Of a stretch of 64,000 nucleotides of DNA, positions 53,331 through 64,000 are shown piece after piece. The stretch spans positions 310,001 to 374,000 of the forward strand of contig CAJJDN010000021.1 of NCBI GenBank assembly GCA_905182985.1. Direction: 5' to 3'. This stretch comes from Paramecium sonneborni. Lineage: Eukaryota > Ciliophora > Oligohymenophorea > Peniculida > Parameciidae. Within the stretch, counting starts at the first letter, position 1. Every line of letters begins with the position of its first letter. The notes beneath the pieces were generated by a model that did not search any database, was not told the origin of the DNA, and was given only the letters and a program-made list of their open reading frames with translations. Position numbers and translations under genes: made by a program.

Positions 53331-55641
53331 TCATTTGATTGGAAGTATTCTATTAATTAATTTATCTTAAAATCTTTTTCTATAGATATTTGGTTCTTAT
53401 GCTGAAGTGTCAAGCTACATATTCATGGTAATAATCTTTTTAGTTTTTCTTTCAAGTGATTTATTGACATTCCAATTTTATAAATAGTCGATGATAGCAA
53501 GATGATAATAAATCTATTTAAATATAAAATATACTCCTTTTTCTTTAATGGATGGAACTATATTGATATGTTAACCATCAAAATGTTTAAATAATAATTC
53601 TTCTTTTTGATTCCAATCAATAATCATGACAAGAAGAGAATAATCAATTAATTGTTATTTTTCTAAGAAATTAGAGTCATTGATAAGAGTAGTAATTAAT
53701 TCTAAAATAAATAGTGAAAATAAAACTTTAAGAAATGGAACTATCAATCCAGAATTGTTGTTCAATTTTAAAGAAATCTAGATCTTTTAAAGTCATTTTG
53801 GAGAGATCACTTGAAGGTTTCTTAAGTAGTACTTCTCTATTATATTCAGATCCTTTCATATCATAAGTTCTGAGTATTTAACATCTGGGTATACCTAATG
53901 AGATGTTTTTCATGATAAAGAAATGTACTCTAGATTTAGATTATTCTTCTCTTTCAAAAGTATACATTCCATATATTTTGTTGATTAAAGATAATTAATT
54001 ATTAACTTGATAAGTAGCAAAGTTATATAATCTTTTTTTATAGGTATTAACTTCATTTTATCTCATGGTTTTAATAATTAATTAATTATCATAAGAGAAG
54101 AAGAAGAATTCTCCACTCTTTCCACCATCAGGTCCAGTGAATTAATCAAGTTTTGTTGAATTTTTAATTAAATCAAAACAATCTTCAATATCGATATTAT
54201 CTAATGTAATAAAATAATTAAAGATCTTTGGTGCATATAATATACATCTCATATTGAAAACTTAAATTTCTTAATGAATATCTAATTTATCTTTAATAAC
54301 ATGTTTATTCAAATTAGTTACTAAACATTCTTCTATTTCTTCAACAGTAAATGGTTATGTAGTTGCTTCCATTAATTCACTTAAATCTCCTTGACTAGAA
54401 TTACTACCACTACCATCTTAATCTTCATTTATAATAAGATCCTTATATTATATTACATCTTCTTATTTTATTCTTCTTAATATTTATACTCCAGCTAACA
54501 TTGATGTAACTTAAGTTTTCTTCATTTCTTTATGCAACTATTCTAAAATATTTAATTCTATAATCAAATTAATATTTACATTATAATGAAATTTCTTATT
54601 TCTCATTAGAATTGTTTTAATCAAATATTTAAGAACTTTGTGATATTAATCTTAATGATGGATCCTGATATATTATTATGGTTTAACCTAGGATACATAA
54701 AGCTTAAGTGATATTTTATAGAGTTTCTGAAACTTCTAACCAAGGTTTAAGAAATATATAACAATTCAATAAATTGATTCCACTAAATATTCCTAGAAGT
54801 AATTTCATAATTAAACTAAATCCAATAAATCTTTAATAATATCTTATATATTATCCTCTTATCTATCTCATAGTTGAAAATTTAGGTATTATCTTCTTAA
54901 ATGCAATTACATATATCACAGACATAATTGCAAATAACAAAAATACTAATAAATAACTTATAGATATAATAAAATCCCAAGTCAAATCATTTGTTGCTGA
55001 TATTGCACATATTCTATTATTAAATAACATAATACCCATTTAAAGTAGGAGATATTATTTATTCACCTACTGCCACTAATACAATTATCAAAATTACAAG
55101 TGTGTAATTAAAAATCCTTAAAACTTTAGCTGTTGATTCTAGTGCATTATAAACTAAAGCTAATGGATAGGCTGCATAAACAAAGATATTAAGATTTGAA
55201 ATAATAAAAACTATTGAAGTTGCTAATCCTGTTATCTATTTTATTTTTTATTTTACTTCACAAAATATATTATTTGATGGCGCCTTATCCTCTACTAATA
55301 CATATATTGCTGTTGAAAATTAAACAGCACTCTGGATCCCATTAGTTATTGTTATTATAAAAACACTATCTCCTGGTACTCCAAATAATTTGGTGTCTTT
55401 TATAAACTGGTACACAATCCTCGTTGATCCAATAAATGTTATAGGTGCTTCGATTGCACATTCATTTCATACATAGTATAATGAAAACCCAACAATCTAT
55501 TGGGAATAATTTTAGTATTGACCTTCCCTCTTCTGGTGTGTATTTATCATTGCAGTCATATAAGTAATCTATTGAATACATCTCGCTCACTGAAATCTCT
55601 ATCAACAAACTCAATATTAATATTTTCCAATTTATATTCAT
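53331..55641 (-). CDS. Multi-pass receptor fused to phosphatidylinositol phosphate kinase
   Basis: 738 aa from ATG at 55641 (746 from the ATG at 55665, which overlaps the upstream stop). Four introns of 22-25 nt. A signal peptide-like start (WKILILSLLIEISVSE) is followed by about seven hydrophobic segments between residues 55 and 330 (TGLATSIVFIISNLNIFVY, FNYTLVILIIVLVAVG, TWDFIISISYLLVFLLFAI, FIGFSLIMKLLLGIF). The C-terminal part is a PIP kinase: FTGPDGGKSGEFFFF near 480, LRTYDMKGSEYN near 575 (family motif DLKGS), LIDYSLLVMI near 645 and IIDYLQNWNVNKSLERKTK. This is the layout of GPCR-PIPK proteins such as Dictyostelium RpkA; no other ciliate member is asserted here. It would make PIP2 at a membrane under receptor control. 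Confidence 0.85.
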
Positions 55642-55661
55642 TATTATTATAATCAATTTTA

Positions 55662-57487
55662 TCATAATCTCTTTCTATACTATGGAAGAATGAATTATTG
55701 TTACTATTAAATTATTTGCTAAATCAATTTATTTTTTGGAGATATTGTTGATGAATTCAATGAATTTGCTTTATGTACTATACGATGACTAAAATTCTTT
55801 TAATCATAGGTTTCCATTCTCTATCTTATTGTTGTTTTCTATTCACATTATTCATTTGCTTATTGTATCTTCTTTAAACAAATCTACAAAGTAGATTAAG
55901 ATTTCCTCATCACCAAAGTTTTTGATTCCTTCTTTACCAATTTATCAGGACTAATTGAACTTTATGTTGATTCTGACAATTAAGGAAGTATCAATCTCTA
56001 AAAAGATTAAGATTTTCTAAATGATTTTTTAGGTGACTCTATTTTACTATGCTCTGATTCACCTTTCATAGGAGATATTGATGATACTATTTAGATCATG
56101 TGTTGATCATTTCCACAATCAACACTTAATTTGTGTTTTTGGTGATATTTCTTTTATGGAGAATCCAAAGCTGGTTATGAAGATATTTTATTAATAATTT
56201 ATTATTGTATTTATTATTGGTATGAAAATTATTCTTCACTTTTTTATTAAGTCAACAATGCAGTTAATTGAGAGAGTTTTGTTTTACTTTTAAGTTCATC
56301 TTATTTATGTTCAAATTTAATTTAATTTTTTAATACTAAAGGTCTTAAGAGTTTAGTTTTATGATTAATTTATTTATGAATAGAAGTTTCAGAATAAGTT
56401 TAACTTTCTTAATGACTTTCAGATCTATTACGATATTAATTTGATTCATTATTTTTGATAAGGAATTGAAAGAACATAATAAGTTTGATTTATTAAATCA
56501 TTTTTTCTTGTAATTATTTGCAAATACCAAATTCTCTAAGACCCATAGGAATACTATCTTAATATCTTCTAGTGATCCATGGATGAGATAATGCTTATAA
56601 GGCTGTATAACGTCTATGTGGATCATAACATAATAGACGTTTAAGGAAATCTCTAGTTAAAGATGACGCATTATTGGGTTCATCATATTATATATTAGGA
56701 AAAGTCTAAATAAATTAAGTTTTGGTAGAATATTTAGGATAATAAGGATGCTTTTTTTATAAAAGCATATATAAAACAATACCACATGACCATGTATCAA
56801 CAGTTTTATTGTATGATAAATTAAGAATCTATTCTGGTGCCATGAAAATAAAGGTTCCACATTAATGAGAGACAGTTTAATAATATTGAATTTCAGCATC
56901 ATATTAAAAACTTAATCCAAAATCAGCTAATTTGATGGAAGATAAATCATTTTTATTTTTAATTAAAATGTTATCTATTTATTAATATCCATATTAAGAT
57001 ACCAGGTTTGATGTCTCGATGAATAATCCCTTGACCATGTAAATACTCAACAGCTGAAAATAATGATCTCATTATTTCAATTATCTCTTCTTCTGTTAAT
57101 TTCTTTTAGATATAATCTCTTAATGTTCCACCTGAACAATATTCCATTACTATATATGACATATTACCAAATTTGAATTCCTAAATTTAACTATCTTTTT
57201 ACCTTTAGTAATTTTATAATATTAGGATGATCTATTTTTTCTAAGATTGATATTTCAGAAACTAAACAATTTTGAATTATCTGACACTATCAGTAAATAA
57301 TTATTACTTTCACTGCCACATCTTATCCATTATAAACTCCTTTGTAAACTTAACCAAATGATCCCTCTCCTATCTTTATAGCATCTTTCACACCTATCTC
57401 TTCTAAATGTTAGGCTTGCATTATTTATTTTATATTATTATTATTTTCAGCATAATTCATATTATTCAATATCTTTCTATGTTTCAT
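55662..57487 (-). CDS. Serine/threonine protein kinase with long C-terminal tail
   Basis: 560 aa from ATG at 57421, or 582 aa from the in-frame ATG at 57487 used here. Introns of 27, 22 and 28 nt. Kinase signatures: IGEGSFGQVYKG, DVAVKI, EYCSGGTLRDYI, HRDIKPDN, ADFGLS and MAPEQ. The sequence between HRD and DFG and the GGTLRDYI hinge suit a ULK/CaMK-like kinase. The C-terminal 270 residues are Ser/Gln-rich with SP motifs (ISPMKGESEHSKIESPKK, FRKSQSFQ), likely regulatory. A plus-strand frame over 55751-56106 is its antisense shadow. Confidence 0.87.
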
Positions 57488-57561
57488 TTTATAAATATAT
57501 TCCCATTCTCTTTTCTACTACTCTTTATTCAATCATATTCTTTCAACTCTTACTAACACAT

Positions 57562-58079
57562 TCAAACAATTATCCAAATTTATCTAACTAAACAAATTTA
57601 TTTTTTTATATTCAAACCCCTTTTATATATTTATATATACAATTTACAGCAGAAACTACAATTACAAATTAATAATCTTATTTTATAACTACCACTTCTT
57701 TTATCCATTTATTATTATATTTATAATTACTTAATATTCTTCTAATAAACTAATCTTAAATCTATTAAACAAATTTGTTTGACCATTAAAACATCTAGAG
57801 CATAATGTTATTTCATTTCATTTTCAAAATCTATTCTAAATTCATATACTAATAACCTAATTTAAAATTGCTCAATTAATTGATTCTAAATCACTACTTA
57901 CTAATTAAGTTACATTTTCATGCATTAAAACTCAATTTTAAACCTATAAGTTAAAACAATATTTCTAAATTTGTTGCAAATTTCTCATATTTATCAAATA
58001 TAGAAATTCTATTAATTGATTTTTGAAATCAATGAAACTATCCTATTATCTTAATAATATATTATTTATAAGTTGCCAT
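57562..58079 (-). CDS. Small unknown protein, 150 aa
   Basis: Introns of 30 nt (58009-58038) and 35 nt (57897-57931) are needed and yield exactly 151 codons. Begins MATYKQYIIKIIGQ, continues ISIFDKYEKFATNLEILFQL and a helical LVYEFRIDFENEMKQHYALD; the C-terminus is Cys/Lys-rich and less certain. Not recognised. Upstream of the kinase on the same strand. Confidence 0.55.
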
Positions 58080-58338
58080 TTTTTAATATATTAAGCGAAT
58101 TGAATCATTATTTGATTTAATTTCTATCTCAAAACCAACTATTTTTTTCTTTGGATAATAATTACTTTGGTTTATTTTTTATACAATCTTAAAATCTAAT
58201 AATTGTGTATGCTGTATTTTAAAGCGGTTGTTTTGTTATCATTTAATTAAGCTGATATATCGATATAAAATATTTTATAAAGAATTACTTTTATTATTTA
58301 TATGTAAAAGTTTGATCATTACAACGAAGAGATATTTT

Positions 58339-58551
58339 TCAAAATAATGAATGTAGGAATGAATCTCTTATGATTTTTGAAATTTAAAAATAAAATTTCA
58401 GCATTTATATCTATATTAATTAGACTTATTTGATAGTAGTTTTGACTTAAGATCCTAAAGTAGGTTTATTTGTGTAATTTTACTCATAAATTACTTTAAG
58501 GTTATTTTAATTAGCATAATGTTTGCACTTAGTCAAATACATTTCTATCAT
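58339..58551 (-). CDS. Possible 70-aa protein
   Basis: Short TGA-free frame from ATG at 58551. The first 40 residues (LTKCKHYANQNNLKVIYEQN) look protein-like, the rest less so. No support beyond composition. Confidence 0.25.
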
Positions 58552-59287
58552 CTTATGAATCAAATTTATTAAAAATTTCAGCTTTTTTATATTAAAAGGA
58601 TTTTATTTAATAAATTTTATGTTAGTCTGATATCAATCTATTTAATATTTAAAATCTTGATATAAAAATATATTAAGATGTTTATAATTAATGTTATTTA
58701 TATTATTTTGCTTATCTAGGTAATAAGAGATGAGAAATTGATAATATTTTATATTTTAAGTGGATTATTCATTAAAGAATAATAGAATGTATAAAAGGAA
58801 AATCTTTACATTCTAAGATTAAATATTATTGAATATTTATTTTGAAGATATATCGAATTAACATTTATTTTAAAATTAAATATTTATAATTTAGTTGTTT
58901 AAAATTACATTCTACTTCATTCTAAAATATATTAAGATATATCGTTTATGAATATTAAACAATCAATAATGGATCGTAATATGAATAATAACACTTTTTG
59001 AAAATTTTAAGATAGTATTAGGAAAGATTAGTTGAATTCTGAAAAAGATTGAAATTAAAGCTAACAAAATAATAGAATTGTTGAAAATGGAATAAAAATT
59101 ATAATAATAAATAAGGAAGATGGAGATGAGAATAGATCATCTAAAAGAGGAACACAGTAATTAAATGCAGATATGTTGCCTTATGGATCAATGAAATAGT
59201 TAGTTGAATAATTTAATTAAATAGATGCTGATTTGTCTTATGAAAATTAATACCATTTTATATTAAATTTTAATGTTTGTATTAATA
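58552..59287 (+). other. Possible small plus-strand gene near 58950-59290
   Basis: The frame GDENRSSKRGTQQLNADM and LPYGSMKQLVEQFNQIDADL looks coding, but upstream exons hold TGA codons that need introns of about 30-36 nt I could not confirm. It converges with the Rxt3-like gene. The remaining part of the region is AT-rich without genes. Confidence 0.3.
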
Positions 59288-60585
59288 TCATTTTTCATAA
59301 TGTTAATGTTTTGTTACAGGTACAAATTTAAAGCTTTTAAGTCCTTGAATTTCGAAAGATCCATTGATAACCACATTATCATTACCCCATTCAAAGTTAT
59401 CCCATTTAAGTTTCTCAAAGATTACACACTTCTACTCTTTTGGTAATGGAACCTATATAAATAAATAAGAACATACACCAAATTTTTAGAGCATTTCTAT
59501 GTCTGATTGTTATGGATATAATACTTCTTAAATAGTGAATACATGAGAATCTAAAAATACTTCTTCAGCAATTTTAGTAGATTCCATAGAAATTTCATAT
59601 CTTACTAATATAAGAATTAAATTACTTTTTATTATGTGTTTCAATATATAAACAATGAGTTTTTAATTTATAGGATGTTCTACTAGGTAAACCTAATGCT
59701 GTTTATCTATCCATAAAAGTAAGTAAATTATATTTTTAACTTGGTTCATTACACATATCCCATACAATCCAACCTTCATTTAATGGAGGTAAATTATTAA
59801 CTAATAAATTTTCTGGATATGAGACTTATGGAGGTTCATGTAAATAAACAGTAGAATGACTTCTTTTTGTTAATCTTTTATTTGATGGCAATGACATTTT
59901 CTTAGCCCAACTAATTAATTATTCTGGTGATCCTAATTATGGTAACCATGTAACTTTTTCTGGTTTTAAACAATGAGCACAAGGTGTTTTTAATGATCTA
60001 GAGAGTAATGGAACTTTCATTTATCCATTTAATGATTTTTTTCCTTTAATTACTTTACAAGATAAACTAACTCCTTAATAAAAAGCACTAGTTAATTTTA
60101 AATCACCTAATGCTAATAATCCAGCATGAATTCCAATACAAACAGCATCACTATGACTAGCATAAGCACCATTAGAACCCCATATTTAACGTAATTATAA
60201 TGCAGGATTGTTTTTATTAACATATTCACATGCTATTTTAATATCAATAATAGAGTTAATGTAATTAGATAAATTTGGTAGTTCAGCGCCAGGTTTATAT
60301 AAAAATGTAGCAGTAGCTGGAGTCTAAGTAGACGTGGGTTTTCTAAGTTTTGCTTCTCTTCTATTGAATCTATTTGGTCCCAATATTGGTTGTTACTTAT
60401 TTTTTAATTTAGTGCCTCTAATCAAAATATTCCTTACCATCATATTATGATAAATCATCATCGTCCATTTGACTATCGTAATCTTCTGAATTATTTTTCT
60501 TTTTCTTCTCTCTTACTGGTCGTTTGTTATTTCTCCTTTAAGAAGAACTTCTTGATGATTCACTGCTATGGGATAAGTTTGACAT
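59288..60585 (-). CDS. Rxt3-like nuclear protein
   Basis: 416 aa with introns of 22 and 25 nt (408 aa if an open 24-nt GTATG...TATAG segment is also an intron). An acidic/basic low-complexity N-terminus (SESSRSSSQRRNNKR, MDDDDLSQYDG) is followed by LRQIWGSNGAYASHSDAVCI, which matches the core of the Rxt3 domain of histone deacetylase complexes, where a Gly-containing turn precedes a Ser/Asp-rich strand. CAHCLKPEKVTWLP and NEGWIVWDMCNEPS follow. The Rxt3 link rests on one motif and is moderate. Probably nuclear. Confidence 0.55.
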
Positions 60586-61275
60586 TATTTATATTTTTAT
60601 ATTTTATTACTTTTTATTATCAATTATTATGTTAAATTACAACACAATTTATTCTTTATTTTTTACTTATTAATGTGTTTCAATATTATCTTATCTCTAA
60701 TGTTATTATTACTTCTATCTTTTCTATAATCCTTATTATATTCTCTTATCTAATCATTCTCACTTCTCTTTAATAATTTAATCAATCCACTATCTCTATT
60801 TTATTTTTAATATACACCATCAGTTTTTAGCTTCATTTAATACATATTCCTTTTATTTTATAGACATTTTAATATAAGAGGATTTAAAACAATATTGATG
60901 AAATAATCTTTAAATTGCATATTATCATGATATTTTTTAAAGAATCTTGAATACAATATTTAAATTATTCTTTCAATAGTATTTTATATGTATTCTTGAA
61001 TTAAAGTTTATGTCTTTTTAAATGTACAAACAAATACTAATAATTATTATCTAATAACTCTAAAATCATTTATTATTCTAGTCTAAAAATTAAATAAGAA
61101 ACTTGAATACCATTTTAGTTTCCACTTTGATAAATTTATTAATCATATTATCCTCAATTAAATGCCTTTCTAATCTTCACAATCTCTAATTTTTAATATA
61201 GTTTTTAATCCATAAATTAATTAATGCAAAATATTAAAAATGTTATTCATCAGTTGATTAAATACAGTATTGTTG
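60586..61275. other. Intergenic region, 690 bp
   Basis: A minus-strand frame from ATG at 60836 (MKLKTDGVYQKQNRDSG...) looks partly protein-like but runs into the Rxt3-like gene in another frame; it may be an upstream exon or chance. Otherwise AT-rich. Confidence 0.35.
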
Positions 61276-63288
61276 ATGAACAAATCTAAGACATACTTAT
61301 TCAATGTAAATCATAAAAATATCCTATTAGAACTTAATTAATAGTAAGATTAGTTAGATATTGCAGTCTTAGCAGAACAAATTGAAAATACTGTTAGTCA
61401 TTCTGATATTAATTTAATACTCAAGCCAATATAAGATGAAATAAATGAATCAAAATTAGCTTCCGATAAATTAAGTTAATAATTAAAATAAGTTAAATTA
61501 CTTGTCAATTAACTTGATTATCAATGTCTAGGAAAAGCTAATAAAATGGATATAGAAATTTAACAGCAGAACACTTCTAAATTGTAATCTTAAATCCAGG
61601 ATTGCAACTCTAAAATTGCTCAAATTTTATAATAATTAGATTTAATTGGTTTCAATACTCAATAACTCATCTAAGAACAATTCTCCTCATAAATTGAAAT
61701 CTTAGAATAAAATGTTCAAAAAAGTGTTTTGGAATCTTTAGATACTATCTTTTAATGCAATTTTTAGAAATATGAGAAAATGATGTAAAATTATGAAAAA
61801 ATGTAATTTTAAATGGAAACAAAAGCAGATTAATCACAATTTGCTGAAATTATGCAATCTAAAGTCAATATGCAATAATTCATCTAAACCAAAACAAAAC
61901 TGTATGATACACTTAATCATATCAAGTATTTAATGGAAGCTGTATTGTAGTTTTTTGAAGCAACTATCTCAGAATAAGATTCAATCAACATGAGAAAATC
62001 AGATTAAATTAAATCCATCAATTTAATTAAAAGTATCATTACTAAATTATTACCAAATGAAGAATAAAAATAAATTCCCCAAAAATTCAACGTTAAATTA
62101 AAACCTACTATCTTTAAAACTATTTAGCATTAGAGANATATGTATTCTTGAATTAAAGTTTATGTCTTTTTAAATGTACAAACAAATACTAATAATTATT
62201 ATCTAATAACTCTAAAATCATTTATTATTCTAGTCTAAAAATTAAATAAGAAACTTGAATACCATTTTAGTTTCCACTTTGATAAATTTATTAATCATAT
62301 TATCCTCAATTAAATGCCTTTCTAATCTTCACAATCTCTAATTTTTAATATAGTTTTTAATCCATAAATTAATTAATGCAAAATATTAAAAATGTTATTC
62401 ATCAGTTGATTAAATACAGTATTGTTGATGAACAAATCTAAGACATACTTATTCAATGTAAATCATAAAAATATCCTATTAGAACTTAATTAATAGTAAG
62501 ATTAGTTAGATATTGCAGTCTTAGCAGAACAAATTGAAAATACTGTTAGTCATTCTGATATTAATTTAATACTCAAGCCAATATAAGATGAAATAAATGA
62601 ATCAAAATTAGCTTCCGATAAATTAAGTTAATAATTAAAATAAGTTAAATTACTTGTCAATTAACTTGATTATCAATGTCTAGGAAAAGCTAATAAAATG
62701 GATATAGAAATTTAACAGCAGAACACTTCTAAATTGTAATCTTAAATCCAGGATTGCAACTCTAAAATTGCTCAAATTTTATAATAATTAGATTTAATTG
62801 GTTTCAATACTCAATAACTCATCTAAGAACAATTCTCCTCATAAATTGAAATCTTAGAATAAAATGTTCAAAAAAGTGTTTTGGAATCTTTAGATACTAT
62901 CTTTTAATGCAATTTTTAGAAATATGAGAAAATGATGTAAAATTATGAAAAAATGTAATTTTAAATGGAAACAAAAGCAGATTAATCACAATTTGCTGAA
63001 ATTATGCAATCTAAAGTCAATATGCAATAATTCATCTAAACCAAAACAAAACTGTATGATACACTTAATCATATCAAGTATTTAATGGAAGCTGTATTGT
63101 AGTTTTTTGAAGCAACTATCTCAGAATAAGATTCAATCAACATGAGAAAATCAGATTAAATTAAATCCATCAATTTAATTAAAAGTATCATTACTAAATT
63201 ATTACCAAATGAAGAATAAAAATAAATTCCCCAAAAATTCAACGTTAAATTAAAACCTACTATCTTTAAAACTATTTAGCATTAGAGA
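60986..63288. repeat. Unmerged contig overlap around the N at 62137
   Basis: Bases 60986-62136 and 62138-63288 (1151 bp, offset 1152) look identical. The first copy contains the coiled-coil gene up to its last nine codons; the second holds it complete. Confidence 0.9.
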
Positions 63289-63315
63289 AGAATTAAAACA
63301 GAAATTAACGATTGA
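62428..63315 (+). CDS. Coiled-coil protein, 295 aa
   Basis: Intronless; ATG at 62428, TGA at 63313-63315. After a short N-terminus (MNKSKTYLFNVNHKN) nearly all of the protein is Gln/Glu/Lys/Leu heptad-like coiled coil with few prolines (DKLSQQLKQVKLLVNQLD, SQIEILEQNVQKSVLESL). The basic C-terminus RRIKTEIND follows PQKFNVKLKP. Such proteins often belong to cytoskeletal structures; nothing more specific is visible. The truncated copy at 61276-62136 is an assembly duplicate. Confidence 0.75.
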
Positions 63316-63876
63316 TTATATTATTTATTAAAACTAAATCCTAATATTACAATTTACTATTTTATAAAAATATTTATTCATCATTCAATTACTTCTTAAA
63401 TCCTTTACTCTTGATAATCGATTTCTTTTATTAATCCATTTTCATTGTTTTAAGTATTTGTAAATTAAATAGAAAATTAAAGGGTATAATCCTTAAAAAA
63501 GTTTTTTTTTATTTAGTAGTTAGATTATGATAATTTACTTGGCTTATTTTTCATAAGTTTTATCATAGCAAATGCTGATTAAAATCGCTATAATGTTAAA
63601 TTTTTATTTTTCTTTTTGATATTTAAAAATTTTGAAAAAATAGATTTCTTTAATCCTAAACTAGGGAATTAATACAACAAATAATGTTTAATATTATCAA
63701 ATCGGTGGTTATATTTGAAATAGTAGATAGTAATCAGCTTTAAACTAATTTTAAGAATAAAATATATAAAAACAACTATAAATAATAGTTCTAGTATTAT
63801 ATCAATAGTTGATATTTGATTAAGCTAAGTTTTATATTTTAAACAAGTAATCAGAATAATAATTTCACATAAGCTA
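63316..63876. other. Intergenic region, 561 bp
   Basis: AT-rich with no recognisable gene or element. Confidence 0.5.
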
Positions 63877-64000
63877 ATGCATTCTAACTCAAATCCATTT
63901 AAAGATTTAACGTTATAAGGTTTGTATAGAAGAACAGCAGAAAAATAAAATAAGAGGATTACAAACATTAGACATCCTTTGAAAATAATCTATTCTTCAT
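63877..64000 (+). CDS. 5' end of a gene running off the window
   Basis: ATG at 63877 opens a frame that continues to the end (41 codons): Asn/Ser start, then KDLTLQGLYRRTAEKQNKR, a basic helical stretch. Too short to assign. Confidence 0.45.

Noticed and set aside
55751..56106. Plus-strand frame with hydrophobic start, 106 aa after a 35-nt intron
   Set aside because: It lies entirely antisense to the Ser/Pro-rich tail of the kinase, whose frame is open over the whole span and clearly protein-like.
61276..62136. Second coiled-coil gene
   Set aside because: Identical to the copy at 62428 and cut off exactly at the N, so an assembly duplicate.

Overview
The window reads as macronuclear DNA of a ciliate, most likely a Paramecium. 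TAA and TAG run through every convincing gene as sense codons (glutamine) and only TGA ends genes. Introns are tiny (about 20-36 nt, GT(A)...(T)AG). Intergenic gaps are often 30-100 bp. The DNA is very AT-rich, and two TA-bounded insertions look like retained internal eliminated sequences (IESs). All calls below come from reading the six frames by eye with TGA as the only stop and removing short introns; no database search was possible. For most multi-exon genes the spliced length comes out an exact multiple of three, which supports the models.

The window is a scaffold of contigs that were not fully merged. At each of its six N stretches (1319, 13945-14303, 26624, 29334-29392, 40721, 62137) the sequence before the gap is repeated after it. 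Four repeats look identical; two differ only by the IES-like insertions. About 6.4 kb is therefore counted twice, and partial second copies of genes at these joints are assembly artefacts, not gene duplications.

Layout. 1-9 kb (minus strand): a membrane-protein 5' end, a tubulin tyrosine ligase-like enzyme, a coiled-coil protein, an ISWI chromatin remodeller and a 98-aa protein. 9.6-19.5 kb: a small helix-turn-helix-like protein, a calcium-dependent protein kinase, two unknown proteins and a membrane protein with TPR-like and von Willebrand A-like parts. 19.6-31.8 kb: a SAM-FHA-FHA protein, a YbaK-like protein, IFT81, a secreted CAP/SCP protein, a GOT1-like vesicle protein with an in-frame TGA, a small protein with a CaaX-like end, and a CASC1/DNAI7-like axonemal dynein-related protein. 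32.3-43.3 kb: a PG-repeat-like protein, then four plus-strand paralogues of an unknown family; two of them share a 265-bp identical tract. 44.4-64 kb: a RING-H2 membrane protein, two helical proteins, a PH-like/kinase protein, a predicted multi-pass receptor fused to a phosphatidylinositol phosphate kinase, a second protein kinase, an Rxt3-like protein, a coiled-coil protein and the 5' end of a last gene.

Several genes (TTLL, IFT81, CASC1-like, PG-repeat-like) fit a ciliated cell, but I see no operon-like organisation. The most unusual items are the two retained IES candidates, the four-member family with its apparent conversion tract, the receptor-PIP kinase fusion and the in-frame TGA in the GOT1-like gene.
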